Of a DNA stretch of 64,000 nucleotides, positions 35,157-44,814 are shown one piece after another. Origin of the DNA: CAWGGS01 sp046704745 (GTDB taxonomy: Bacteria; Desulfobacterota; Desulfobulbia; Desulfobulbales; Desulfocapsaceae). The stretch covers positions 10,129 through 74,128 of the forward strand of contig JBJKRL010000053.1 in assembly GCA_046704745.1 (NCBI GenBank), in the 5' to 3' direction. Both the position numbers and the translations under genes were made by a program. Each line of letters starts with the position of its first letter. The stretch's first letter is position 1. Under the pieces are notes generated by a model. It was not told where the DNA came from. It saw only the letters and a program-made list of their open reading frames with translations, and did not search any database.

Positions 35157-35786
35157 ATGCACCTTCTCGATTTACAACGATATATCCTTCTGGCACCTCC
35201 CATCCTCTTTGCCCTTACCATCCATGAATTCGCCCACGGCTATGTGGCTTTGAGACTGGGAGACCCGACCGCCAGGGACCAAGGCCGCTTGACACTGAAT
35301 CCGTTAAAACACCTGGACCCCATAGGGACTATTGCCTTTTTCCTTATTAATTTCGGCTGGGCAAGACCGGTGCCGGTCAATTCCCTTTATTTCAAAAATC
35401 CGCGCAAGGGTATGCTCTGGGTCGCCGTGGCCGGCCCGGTCACCAACCTGGTGGTTGCCGTTGTCAGCGCTTTATTGACCAAAGTGGTTATAATCCTGGC
35501 CTCCATTTTTCCCGACTCGATGGTCTATGCCATTCTTTACCCGATCCAGCAGATGCTGTTTGCCAGTGTGTGGATAAACCTGGTTCTCTGTGTGTTCAAC
35601 TTCATCCCCATCCCACCGCTGGACGGCAGCCGGGTTCTGGCCGGGATGCTCCCTCCCCACCTCGCCCGTTCGTATGAATCCATAGAACGGTACGGATTCC
35701 TTATTCTGATTCTGCTTATGTTCACACCTGTAATCCCGGCGCTGATTATGCCGATCATAAACTTTGCCCAGAACCTGCTTCTTTAG
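35157..35786 (+). CDS. M50-family site-2 protease-like membrane metallopeptidase
   Basis: The 209-residue product has the zinc-binding HEFAHG motif in its first helix and the second motif NFIPIPPLDGSRV near residue 160, where Asp completes the metal site. Four or five membrane helices are predicted. It is the short S2P form without PDZ domains, common next to ScpA or trpS genes in other bacteria. The ATG at 35157 is preferred over a GTG nine bases upstream. Its substrate is unknown. An R1 element forms its leader, and the MCP gene is convergent downstream. Confidence 0.9.
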   Translation: MHLLDLQRYILLAPPILFALTIHEFAHGYVALRLGDPTARDQGRLTLNPLKHLDPIGTIAFFLINFGWARPVPVNSLYFKNPRKGMLWVAVAGPVTNLVVAVVSALLTKVVIILASIFPDSMVYAILYPIQQMLFASVWINLVLCVFNFIPIPPLDGSRVLAGMLPPHLARSYESIERYGFLILILLMFTPVIPALIMPIINFAQNLLL

Positions 35787-35801
35787 CCTGAAAATTATTG
35801 A

Positions 35802-37928
35802 TTATCTAACCCCTTTTTTACGCATGAACGGGGCGTATTGCATATCGGTTCCCTTGATATGGTTGACCAGCCAGTCTTTTAAAAAATCCATAAGATCCAT
35901 TGAGACGGTTGCATCGCCGGACTTGAACTTTTTCTGGAAATCGCCAACCCGAGCCACAAGTTTTTTATGGATTGCCGCATGTTGCTCCCGGTCCGGATAA
36001 CCATATTGCTGAAAGAACTGTTCTTCGGTGCTGAAATGCATGACCGTGTAATCCACCAAACGGTCAAGAATCCGCTCCATGGCCTGAGCGCTTTCACGTA
36101 TTTTCATTGACTTGTGCAGGTCATTCATCAGTTGCACCAGTTGTTTGTGCTGCTCGTCAATGGTCGGAATATCCACCATTAGACTCTTTCCCCAACGAAT
36201 GAGGTCTGGAACACTCGCTGACGAGGGAGCAGTAGCCTCCTCAGTCAAGGCCCTTTCGCTTACCTTAAACTGTACCATCATCTCCTTCAAAGTATTGGCG
36301 ATGTGGGCGAGATCGCCGGCGCTTTTCTCCACATTGCGGCTGCTTTGTGCGAGTGCTCCGGCCGTTTGGCTGACATTGGTAATATCCCTGGCAACCTCAC
36401 CGGCAACCAAGGAACACTGGGCCACATTCTCATTGACCTCCCCGATTCCCTGGGCCGCCTGCATGACGTTTTCCGAGATTTCCGTCGTTATCTTACTCTG
36501 TTCTTCAACCGCCTGGGCAATTTCGTCAACAATCACATCAACTTTCCGTATGACATCGGTTATCTGCCGAATCTCCGTCACCGTCTGCTCCGTTGAGATC
36601 TGGATGGATTCGATTTTTTGGCGTATTTCATCGGTGGCCCCGGCTGTCTGTTTTGCCAGTTCCTTAATCTCGTTGGCTACCACGGCGAAGCCCTTCCCGG
36701 CTTCACCGGCCCGAGCCGCCTCTATGGTGGCGTTGAGTGCCAGGAGGTTGGTCTGCTCCGAGATTTCGGTAATGGCAAAGGTCACCTTATTGATCTCTTC
36801 TGCAGCCCGACCCAATGCATTGACTTTTTCCGAAGAGCTGTCGGCAAGCAAAACAGCATTATTTGTTATATCCCGTGCGGCCCGGGTTTTTCCCGCCACC
36901 CCGTCGATAGTGGACGACACATCCTCGGAGGAACCGGCAACATTATGAACATTGGTTGAAGCCTCCTCGCTAGCCGCAGCCACAGAGTTCATATTGGCAC
37001 TCATCTCTTCGGTGGAGGCTGAAACATTCACAGCACGATCGGCCACGTCCTGGACCCCCTCCGAGAGGTCTTGAGAGATAACAATCAATTCATTGGAGGC
37101 GGAGGAAAGTCCTATAACCTCATCGCTCATCCTGCCCACAGTGGTACTTAGATTCTTTGACATGGTATTCAGCGAGTTTGCCAAATTTCCCAGCTCATCT
37201 TGCTGCTTAACCACAAGTTTCCCGGAAAAATCACCTCCCGCCATCTGAGAAGCAAAGCTCACGGCCTTATTCAGAACGCCCACGATCTCCCTGCTGATCA
37301 ACAGGCTTAAAAGTATAGCAGCAACAACGGAGATGCCAAAGAGAACAACGATTATATTCTGGTTCGTTGCCGCAGAAAAATGCACTGTCTCCTCAGTGGT
37401 ATCCAGTTTTCTTTTGAGCCCTGTTTCAAGCTTTTCAAAATCACTTTTCATCCGGCTCAAGGCAGGCAGGGTTTGTTGGTAATAAAGGGTTCTTGCCTCT
37501 TCGTAGCCATTGTTTCCTGCACCTTTCTGCAAGAGGTTGGCGATCTTTTGTAACAACACCCCTGCATCATTTGAAGAAGCGTCCAGTTTTTTCAAAAGTC
37601 CGGCAAGATCCGGTTTGATTCCCACAAGCCCATCCTTTGCCCCTTGCCTGTTCTCTATGTCGGGGCCAAATGATGTCGTCTTTATATCCAAACCGTTTTG
37701 AGATGGATGAGCGAAAGCATCGGCCACTGCGTTTGCCTGGTGCAGAATATGTAACTCCCTGTCCAAGATCCCGGTAAGATTTTTTGTTATATCGTCTTGG
37801 TATTCATACATAAATATCAGCGAGCGAAAACCATTCCAGCCGATGGCGGCTGTAATCCCCACCAGGATCAGGACAAAACCGAAAGCAATAAATAACTTCT
37901 TACCGATACGCATATCCTTCCAGCCCAT
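35802..37928 (-). CDS. Methyl-accepting chemotaxis protein with C-terminal hemerythrin domain
   Basis: The 708-residue product has an N-terminal membrane helix (KLFIAFGFVLILVGITAAIGW), a four-helix-type periplasmic sensor (residues 30-190), a second helix (IIVVLFGISVVAAILLSLLI), a HAMP domain, the MCP signalling hairpin (EISEQTNLLALNATIEAARAGEAGKGFAVVANEI) and, from residue about 575, a bacteriohemerythrin (TIDEQHKQLVQLMNDLHK, HFSTEEQFF, HAAIHKKLV, HIKGTD). The di-iron site binds oxygen. The fusion would let the receptor report oxygen in the cytoplasm and steer the anaerobe away. A clear AAGGAG site precedes the ATG. Confidence 0.95.
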   Translation of the reverse strand: MGWKDMRIGKKLFIAFGFVLILVGITAAIGWNGFRSLIFMYEYQDDITKNLTGILDRELHILHQANAVADAFAHPSQNGLDIKTTSFGPDIENRQGAKDGLVGIKPDLAGLLKKLDASSNDAGVLLQKIANLLQKGAGNNGYEEARTLYYQQTLPALSRMKSDFEKLETGLKRKLDTTEETVHFSAATNQNIIVVLFGISVVAAILLSLLISREIVGVLNKAVSFASQMAGGDFSGKLVVKQQDELGNLANSLNTMSKNLSTTVGRMSDEVIGLSSASNELIVISQDLSEGVQDVADRAVNVSASTEEMSANMNSVAAASEEASTNVHNVAGSSEDVSSTIDGVAGKTRAARDITNNAVLLADSSSEKVNALGRAAEEINKVTFAITEISEQTNLLALNATIEAARAGEAGKGFAVVANEIKELAKQTAGATDEIRQKIESIQISTEQTVTEIRQITDVIRKVDVIVDEIAQAVEEQSKITTEISENVMQAAQGIGEVNENVAQCSLVAGEVARDITNVSQTAGALAQSSRNVEKSAGDLAHIANTLKEMMVQFKVSERALTEEATAPSSASVPDLIRWGKSLMVDIPTIDEQHKQLVQLMNDLHKSMKIRESAQAMERILDRLVDYTVMHFSTEEQFFQQYGYPDREQHAAIHKKLVARVGDFQKKFKSGDATVSMDLMDFLKDWLVNHIKGTDMQYAPFMRKKGVR

Positions 37929-38365
37929 TGTATCTCCTTAGAATGATTATCTTATAAAACCTGAAAAGGTTACATGAAAAACAAAAAGCTTTCTCCTCTG
38001 CCTGCCAAAGTAAGAAAAGACGTTTCTTGCTTTTCTTTTGGACGATGCATAGACTCATGTTATCAAAATTTTTTAATAAACAACAACTACGCCATGCTTT
38101 TTTTCTGATATTTTGGTGGGTACTACTGAGATAAGGAATTGCCCCCATTCAATGAATCGATATAAAGGGTAAGACGAACATCCTGTTTAACACTGGCATT
38201 TCAACTCCATCTGTTGACATTCCCTGCCTTGCGCGTATATGGTTTATATATAAGGGGTCTTTTAACACAAAAAGCACTTGTTTTTTCCGATCTGCAAGAC
38301 ATCTGATCATTCACCAGGGCGCCTGCGAAGATTCTTGCCGCTGCCCAAAAGCAAGAGGGAAGAAT
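37929..38365. other. Intergenic region before the 172-aa orphan gene
   Basis: This 437-nt region separates divergent genes. It contains a possible promoter at 38214-38241 for the orphan gene. No repeat of families R1-R4 was seen. Confidence 0.5.
38214..38241 (+). promoter_or_regulatory. Possible sigma-70 promoter of the 172-aa orphan gene
   Basis: A perfect TTGACA (38214-38219) is followed after 16 bases by TATATG (38236-38241); TATGGT at 18 bases is an alternative. The -10 choice is uncertain. Confidence 0.45.
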
Positions 38366-38884
38366 ATGCCTATCGATTCAAGGTTAGTAGGTTTTTGGAA
38401 CCATGCCAGTGTTACGGACGGAACCTGCTTTGAAATTACTCCGGCAGGGAAATATTTCGTACACGAAAATCCCTGCCCATACGAGATAAGCCGGGACGGG
38501 ACCAAGCTGATCATGCATGGAGCGGATGAAAACGTCGTCTACCATCGAGTCGGCCAACCGACCACCACCCTTCCCGGAGCCTGGTCCCATGTCTATTCCG
38601 AGTATGGAGAGACCGAGACGTTTATCTTTAATGAGGACGGGAGCTACATCAACTCGTGGGACGGGACAGACTATTCAATAGGTTTTTTCATTGATTCCCA
38701 ACATGAACTTCGAATCATAGAATACAGGGGTACGGTATCGACTGCCGGAAACTGCTATCGCTACCAGGCGGCTCCCAACGACATTTATGAATATCGTTTT
38801 GAGTTTGCCGATCAAAATTCCTTCAATCTCTACGATATTGATAGCAACCAGCTGGAATCTACCTACATGAGAAAGACCACCTGA
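38366..38884 (+). CDS. Uncharacterised protein with duplicated lipocalin-like repeat
   Basis: I do not recognise this 172-residue protein. It seems to consist of two copies of one unit. The first runs LVGFWNHASV, CFEITPAGKYFVHE, YEIS, DGTKLIMHG, VVYHRVG. The second runs LPGAWSHVYS, TFIFNEDGSYINSW, YSIG, HELRIIEYRG, NCYRYQ. Both start with a Gly-x-Trp motif and continue with matching strands, like half barrels of lipocalin-type folds. There is no signal peptide, so it may be cytoplasmic. No partner gene is evident. Confidence 0.75.
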   Translation: MPIDSRLVGFWNHASVTDGTCFEITPAGKYFVHENPCPYEISRDGTKLIMHGADENVVYHRVGQPTTTLPGAWSHVYSEYGETETFIFNEDGSYINSWDGTDYSIGFFIDSQHELRIIEYRGTVSTAGNCYRYQAAPNDIYEYRFEFADQNSFNLYDIDSNQLESTYMRKTT

Positions 38885-39057
38885 TTTTCAAACACCGCAA
38901 ACAGGACTTTTGCGCTCTTCCCCCCCACGGGTGGAACCGACATTGCATGGCTTGCTGTCATGCTGGATTGTCCTGTACCCATTCCCGGGAACCTACCAAA
39001 AATTCATCCGGACAAGGGTTGGCAAAAACATCCGGACAGTTTTGCCAAAAATCCGTA

Positions 39058-39696
39058 TCAGCAACTTTTACCGGATTTCCTCCCGGCAACAGCCACAAAG
39101 GCTCCCATGCCATACCCTCGGCTGACCTGATAGAAGGATTCATGTTCTGGAAGACCATGAAGCGTCTGATAAAACTCAAATGCATTAAAATCCCTGGACA
39201 AATAGGTCGTGATTTGCTGCACAGAGAAAAAATTCGCATACCTATAGAGATCATCCTCTACTTTCCGTGTTTCATAAAGTCGCCCCAAATCACTCTCTTT
39301 GTCAATAAAGGCAAGAATGATTCTGCCTCCAATCCGTAAGACGCGTGCCATTTCTTGAAGAAAGACGGGAACATCTTTCACGAAGCATAAAACAGTCACT
39401 AACAAGACGAAGTCAAACTGTCGATCGCAGAAAGGCAGATACTCGCCTGCCGCCCTGCAAACGGAAATATTTCTGGACCTGGCAATCTTCGCCATATCCC
39501 CGGCTGGTTCAACGCCAATACCGATTCCCAACCGAGAAGAAAACCTTCCCGTACCCACGCCTACCTCCAGACCGGTACCATCTCTTGGCACAAGCTCTAG
39601 TAGGACTCCTGTTTCGGCATCATAGATCTTTCTATTTTTCTGAAACCAGTGGTCATATTTTTGGGCTTGTCGATGAAATGCAGTTATCGCATCCAT
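39058..39696 (-). CDS. SAM-dependent methyltransferase, class I (Methyltransf_11 type)
   Basis: Translation probably starts at the ATG at 39696 (MDAITAFHRQAQKYDHWF), five bases after AGGAG, giving 212 residues. Upstream in-frame codons have no support. Motif I is GLEVGVGTGRFSSRLG, followed by IGVEPAGDMAKIA, the AAGEYLPF segment and LVTVLCFVKDVPVFLQEMARVLRIGG. This arrangement is typical of small-molecule methyltransferases related to arsenite or ubiquinone-type enzymes. Substrate cannot be inferred, and it has no operon partner. Confidence 0.88.
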   Translation of the reverse strand: MDAITAFHRQAQKYDHWFQKNRKIYDAETGVLLELVPRDGTGLEVGVGTGRFSSRLGIGIGVEPAGDMAKIARSRNISVCRAAGEYLPFCDRQFDFVLLVTVLCFVKDVPVFLQEMARVLRIGGRIILAFIDKESDLGRLYETRKVEDDLYRYANFFSVQQITTYLSRDFNAFEFYQTLHGLPEHESFYQVSRGYGMGAFVAVAGRKSGKSC

Positions 39697-40333
39697 TGCT
39701 CTCCTCATAAAAGAAAATCCCGGCTGGGAGTCTCTTGCGATCTTTTCGAGGCCTACATCTTCAGTTAAGCAGAAATTTACCAAGCTCTCAAATGAAAAAA
39801 AATAGAGAGGACACACCACGACATATGCGGTTTTCCCGGCAATATGCTCATGATATTCCCTTGAATCTTTTCAATTTGCAATTACAGTAGCAGTATACGT
39901 TTTAGGTGCTCCTTAAACGCATACTGCTACGAGATACACAAACAAAATATCGATAATATCTCGTAATACTAATCAGCCCGGATTTCTCATCAGATCATAG
40001 AAAGAAAGGTTGCAGCCACAGTTCAATAGATAATGTAGATCCCAAAAGCGGAATAATTCCCAGTGAGACGGGTGGTTTAATTTTTCTGATTTTACTTGCT
40101 CAAAGTTGATATCTAGGTATTATTCCAGCCGGATAGAAGATATAGGTCATATTTAAAGATGTGTTTCTTGCTTTTATTTTATAAGACCATACAGAAAAGA
40201 CTTTGTATTAAATTTTTATATGAAAGTTCCGCACGAGTTTGGCTTTTGTGGAACTTTCATGATTAGTTGCACTCTCAAAAAAGCATAAATGGTTGGTCAG
40301 TCTGATTCCGCCATGCTGGTATAAGGAGAAGGG
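39697..40333. other. Intergenic region before selD
   Basis: About 640 nt without a convincing ORF. It holds a solo R3 end (AGCCCGGATTTCTCATCAG, 39975-39993) and an 11-bp palindrome ATGAAAGTTCC / GGAACTTTCAT (40220-40230 and 40250-40260). The palindrome is about 75 nt upstream of selD and lacks a U-tract. Confidence 0.55.
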
Positions 40334-41386
40334 ATGTGGCTTTTTAAGAAAAAAACACTTACGGGACTGGCCAGAACCTGCGGTTGAGCGGCCAAGATCG
40401 GTCCGGCGGATCTGTCGGACGCATTAAACGGTCTACACCTGCATCGTGATAACAATCTTCTGGTTGGCATCGAAACCTCCGATGACGCCGCCGTTTACAG
40501 GCTTACCGACGAGATTGCCATGGTGAACACCGTCGACTTTATCACCCCGCCGGTGGACGACCCCTATTGGTTCGGTCAGATCGCGGCAGCAAACTCGATT
40601 TCGGACATTTATTCCATGGGGGGGAGGCCTCTCACCGCCCTGAACGTTGTGATGTTCCCGTCGAACACACTCGACAAAGGCATCTTAAAAGATATTCTGC
40701 GCGGCGGCAACGACAAGGTGACAGAGGCCGGAGCCTGCCTGGTGGGCGGTCATTCTGTAGACGACAACGAGCCGAAATACGGATTATGTGTCAACGGCAT
40801 CGTTCATCCCAACAGAATCATTACCAACGCTGGCGCCGAGCCGGGCGACGCTCTGATCCTGACCAAGCCCATCGGCTCAGGTGTTCTTTTCAATGCGGTC
40901 CGCTCGGGAAAATATAGTTTCAAAGAACTGGAACGCCAAACCCTGCCGTCCATTGCCGCTCTCAACGGCGGCGCCATGGAAAAGGCTCTTTGCCATGAAC
41001 TGCATGCGGCAACCGATATCACCGGCTTCGGCATCCTCGGGCATGCGCTGGAGATGGCTGTGGGGAGTGGGGTTCAGATAATCCTTGATTATAAGGCTTT
41101 TTCCTTCTATCCCGGCGCCCATGATATGTACAAGAAAGGGGTGACAACAGGGAGCAACAGGGCCAACCGGGCCTTGGCCCAACGGCATCCATTGACCATA
41201 GCCAGGGATTTGACCAAGGCGCAAGAAGATCTGCTCTTCGACCCGCAGACCTCCGGCGGCCTGATCCTTTCTTTGCCGGAGGCGCAGGCCGCAGAGCTTC
41301 TTGGACAATTGCATGAGGCGAGGATAGACCATGCCGCAATCGTTGGCCGGGTTGGCGAAGGTACTGCCGGAATAATTGTGGAGTGA
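40334..41386 (+). CDS. selD: Selenophosphate synthetase containing selenocysteine (in-frame TGA)
   Basis: The complete gene starts at the ATG at 40334 after GGAGAAGGG. Codon 18 is TGA (40385-40387) within LARTCG-Sec-AAKIGPADL, which is the catalytic Sec/Cys loop of SelD followed by its Lys. The frame is then open to 41386, giving 350 residues. The rest has the SelD pattern (GIETSDDAAVY, NTVDFITPPVDDPYWFGQIAAANSISDIYSMGG, GGHSVDDNEPKYG, DPQTSGGL). The enzyme makes selenophosphate from selenide and ATP for selenocysteine. Automatic callers that stop at TGA would start it late, at 40520. Confidence 0.95.
40395..40413 (+). promoter_or_regulatory. Candidate bacterial SECIS hairpin in selD
   Basis: AGATC and GATCT pair around a nine-base loop GGTCCGGCG that starts with G. 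It begins eight bases after the selenocysteine TGA. The spacing to the loop is shorter than the usual SelB range, so the exact fold is uncertain. Confidence 0.35.
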
Positions 41387-41705
41387 GTCTTTTTAATTTG
41401 ATGCACCCCCTTGGACATAAAGACCCGAAAATGATCTGAACACCTGTAGGGGCAGATTAGGCTGGTTGCCTTTGCCCCCCGGCCTTTTATAAGAACTCCG
41501 AAAGGGACCTGATTCCGGCAGGAAAAAGGTCTCATCGATACCCGCCTAACACTTTCAGGACCTTTGGGCCACTGTAAGTGCAACTGTCACCCACTGTCTT
41601 GTTCGGATTCCGGGAGGGGGCGAATAATTGGAAATTTGATTTTTCATCAAGTTTTGTGATATAATTTCCATGTTATACAAAAAATCTTCATAAAGTCCTG
41701 CACAA
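41387..41705. other. Intergenic region between selD and the sucrose operon
   Basis: 319 nt without a gene. It ends in the promoter at 41636-41665. A GC-rich stretch at 41470-41520 shows no clear hairpin with a U-tract. Confidence 0.5.
41636..41665 (+). promoter_or_regulatory. Sigma-70 type promoter of the sucrose operon
   Basis: TTGATT (41636-41641), an 18-base spacer and a perfect TATAAT (41660-41665) lie 40 nt before the fructokinase start. Confidence 0.7.
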
Positions 41706-42650
41706 GTGAACGACACGATACCCAAAGAGAACAGACAGAACAAGACCATACTTCTGTTTGGCGAAATCCTGGCCGATATATTCCCGGACCGGTATGTTCT
41801 TGGCGGAGCACCATTTAACGTTGCTTATCATCTTCAAGAATTCGGTCTTCATCCGGTGCTGATCAGCCGTACAGGTAGTGATGCGCTCCACAATGAGATA
41901 TTCTCTACCATGACCGATCTGGGAATGGATACCCGAGGTCTGCAGACAGACGACATCCATCCCACAGGACAGGTCATAATCCATGTGGAAAACGGTGGCC
42001 ATCGTTTCGAGATAATACCCGAACAGGCCTATGATTTCATCGAGGCCGGTGCAGCCTGCGAGACGGTCCGCCTTACCCAACCCAATCTCGTCTACTTCGG
42101 AACCCTTGCCCAACGTCATCCTGTCTCGAAAAAGACTCTTAGCTCACTGCTTGACAACTGTTCGGCTAAACGTCTTCTTGACATCAACCTGCGTCCGCCC
42201 TGGTACGATAAAGAGATCTTGGAACAATCCCTTACATGTGCAGATTATCTGAAGCTCAACATCGACGAATTATATGATGTGGGCCGTTTGTTGCAAATCG
42301 TCACGACTCAAAAGAGACTCCTGGCGGCAACCCTAATCAAGGAATTCCAACTCGAATATATTCTGGTTACAAGCGGTAGCACCGGAGCCTGGCTCCAGAA
42401 GGCCGACGGCAATCACATTGTTACAGCTGCCGGCAAACCTGTCCGGGTTGTCGATACCGTTGGCGCCGGTGACGGGTTTTCAGCCGTCTTCATCCTCGGA
42501 CTTTTCTGCAACTGGCCCCTGGAACAAACCCTGCTCCGCGCCGACACCTTCGCCAGGGCGATCTGCGAAATCCGCGGGGCCGTACCCGTTGGCAAAAGCT
42601 TTTACCAACCGTTTAGAACAGCCTGGAATCTCACCAAAGGAGACCTCTGA
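41706..42650 (+). CDS. PfkB-family carbohydrate kinase, probable fructokinase
   Basis: The 314-residue product begins with GTG. It has the two PfkB signatures: GGAPFNVAYHLQEFG near the N-terminus and DTVGAGDGFSAVFILG near the C-terminus with the catalytic Asp. GEILADIFPDR at the start is typical of sugar kinases. Its stop codon overlaps the ATG of the sucrose-phosphate synthase gene (TGATG), so they are translationally coupled. In sucrose operons of Nitrosomonas and methylotrophs the kinase phosphorylates fructose released by sucrose synthase. Confidence 0.9.
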   Translation: MNDTIPKENRQNKTILLFGEILADIFPDRYVLGGAPFNVAYHLQEFGLHPVLISRTGSDALHNEIFSTMTDLGMDTRGLQTDDIHPTGQVIIHVENGGHRFEIIPEQAYDFIEAGAACETVRLTQPNLVYFGTLAQRHPVSKKTLSSLLDNCSAKRLLDINLRPPWYDKEILEQSLTCADYLKLNIDELYDVGRLLQIVTTQKRLLAATLIKEFQLEYILVTSGSTGAWLQKADGNHIVTAAGKPVRVVDTVGAGDGFSAVFILGLFCNWPLEQTLLRADTFARAICEIRGAVPVGKSFYQPFRTAWNLTKGDL

Positions 42651-44797
42651 TGGACAAACAGATCACCATCCTGATGCTGAGTATCCACGGGCTGATACGA
42701 GGCAACAACCCGGAACTCGGCCGCGACGCCGACACGGGCGGCCAGGTAACCTATGTGCTTGAACTTGCACGGGCCCTGGGGCGCAACCCTCAGGTGGAAC
42801 GAGTCGATCTTTTAACCCGTCTGATCGATGACCCGGACATTTCTCCCGATTACAGCCAGCCACGTGAGGAGCTGGGCCCGAATGCCTCAATCATCCGCCT
42901 CCCTTTTGGACCCAAACGCTATATCCGCAAGGAACTTCTCTGGCGTCACCTCGATCATCTGGTTGATCGCTGCCTTCTCTATTTACGCAGTCAGCAGAAA
43001 TTGCCCGATATCATCCACACACACTATGCCGATGCCGGCCTGGTTGGAGTACAGCTTTCCCAGCTCCTCGGTATACCTCAGATACACACCGGACACTCAC
43101 TCGGGCGATGCAAGCTCAATCGAATGCTTGAAGCCGGACGCAAGGAACAGTCCCTGGAAAGGCAGTTCAATTTCAATCTGCGCATCGCAGCGGAAGAAGA
43201 AGTCCTGCGCCACGCCTCGTTGATCATCACCAGCACCCGGCAGGAGGCGGTGGAGCAGTATGGACTCTACGATCATTTCAAGGTCCAGCGTTCCCAGGTG
43301 ATCCCGCCGGGGACCGACACGTCTCGCTTCTCTCCTCCCGGCCGCCGCAAGCTTCAGTCTTCAGTGGCACACATGATAGACCGGTTCCTTGCCGAACCGG
43401 AAAAACCGATGATCCTGGCCATCTGCCGACCGGATGCACGCAAAAACCTTCAACGGCTGCTGATTGCTTACGGCGAAGATCGCAAGCTCCAGGAACAAGC
43501 CAATCTGGTCATCATCGCCGGCAACCGCGACGACATCAAGACCATGGAAGAATCCCAACAGCAGGTACTCTCGGATCTCTTGTTCACCCTGGATCGCTAC
43601 GATCTCTGGGGCAAAGTGTCCCTTCCCAAACACCACACCGGAGATGACGTCCCGGATCTTTACCGACTTGCAGCACGACGGCGCGGGGTCTTTGTCAATC
43701 CCGCACTCACCGAGCCGTTCGGACTGACATTGATCGAGGCCGCAGCAAGCGGTCTGCCCATCGTTGCCACTCACGACGGGGGGCCCAATGATATTATCGC
43801 CAACTGCCGCAATGGTCTTTTAATCGATCCGCTTTCCACCTCGGCAATTGCCGAAGCGCTGAAAATGGCACTTTCAGACCCGCGCGATTGGCGCAACTGG
43901 GCGCGCAATGGAGTGAACGGCGTAAAAAGACATTACACCTGGGACGGGCATGTCGCCAAATTACTTGGTTGCGTAGACAGGGTCCTGCGCAAGGCCCGTA
44001 AACGCGTGCGCCGGGAATTGGCGGCCACCCTGCGTGAAGGTAAATCGCCTCTTCCGCTGGTCGATAAGGCGATTGTCAGTGACATCGATAACACGCTCAT
44101 AGGCGACCAGGAAGGACTGGAACGTCTGCTTGGTTGGCTGCATGAAAATGCCGGCAAAGTAGCCTTCGGCATCGCCACAGGGCGCGCCCTTGAGAGCACC
44201 GTCAAGGTGCTGAAGGAATGGAACTTACCGACACCGGATGTTCTGATCACATCGGTGGGAACGGAAATCAATTACGGATTCGATCTGCGCCCCGACACCG
44301 GATGGGAAAAACATATCAGGCACCTCTGGCGGCCGGACGATTTACTTCGGGCACTCATGGAAATACCCGGAATAAAACCGCAGCTCAAAGAAAACCAGCG
44401 AAAATTCAAGATCAGCTACAACGTCACCCCGGAACTCCTTCCACCATTGAGCGAAATCAGTGAGCATCTGCTATCATTTAACCTGAATGCTAATATTATT
44501 TATTCCCATCAGGCCTACCTGGACATCCTCCCGGTTCGCGCATCCAAAGGGCAGGCGATCCGCTACCTTGCCTATAAATGGGGACTTCCCCTGAATGCTT
44601 TTCTTGTTGCCGGCGACTCAGGCAACGATGCCGAGATGATGCTGGGGGACACCTTGGGCGTTATCGTCGGCAATCACAGCCCGGAACTGATATCATTGCG
44701 TGGTCACCACCAGGTCTATTTTGCTAAAGCTTGCAATGCATGGGGAATACTGGAAGGGATCGACCACTACCATTTTGCAGACAAACAAACCTCTTGA
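42650..44797 (+). CDS. Sucrose-phosphate synthase fused to sucrose-phosphate phosphatase
   Basis: The 715-residue product has a GT4 glycosyltransferase half (residues 1-460: HGLIRGNNPELGRDADTGGQ, IHTHYADAGLVG, TGHSLGRCKLNRM, RPDARKNLQRLLIAYG, NPALTEPFGLTLIEAAASGLPIVAT) and a HAD phosphatase half. The HAD motif is intact as VSDIDNTLIG, and GDSGNDAEMMLG supplies the later Asp. It would make sucrose-6-phosphate from UDP-glucose and fructose-6-phosphate and then release sucrose. It is the middle gene of the operon. Confidence 0.95.
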   Translation: MDKQITILMLSIHGLIRGNNPELGRDADTGGQVTYVLELARALGRNPQVERVDLLTRLIDDPDISPDYSQPREELGPNASIIRLPFGPKRYIRKELLWRHLDHLVDRCLLYLRSQQKLPDIIHTHYADAGLVGVQLSQLLGIPQIHTGHSLGRCKLNRMLEAGRKEQSLERQFNFNLRIAAEEEVLRHASLIITSTRQEAVEQYGLYDHFKVQRSQVIPPGTDTSRFSPPGRRKLQSSVAHMIDRFLAEPEKPMILAICRPDARKNLQRLLIAYGEDRKLQEQANLVIIAGNRDDIKTMEESQQQVLSDLLFTLDRYDLWGKVSLPKHHTGDDVPDLYRLAARRRGVFVNPALTEPFGLTLIEAAASGLPIVATHDGGPNDIIANCRNGLLIDPLSTSAIAEALKMALSDPRDWRNWARNGVNGVKRHYTWDGHVAKLLGCVDRVLRKARKRVRRELAATLREGKSPLPLVDKAIVSDIDNTLIGDQEGLERLLGWLHENAGKVAFGIATGRALESTVKVLKEWNLPTPDVLITSVGTEINYGFDLRPDTGWEKHIRHLWRPDDLLRALMEIPGIKPQLKENQRKFKISYNVTPELLPPLSEISEHLLSFNLNANIIYSHQAYLDILPVRASKGQAIRYLAYKWGLPLNAFLVAGDSGNDAEMMLGDTLGVIVGNHSPELISLRGHHQVYFAKACNAWGILEGIDHYHFADKQTS

Positions 44798-44814
44798 GAA
44801 AGGCTCAGTGACTC

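Noticed and set aside
40520..41386. selD as a 288-aa gene starting with ATG at 40520
   Set aside because: The upstream frame with one TGA matches the SelD catalytic loop, so the gene starts at 40334 with selenocysteine.
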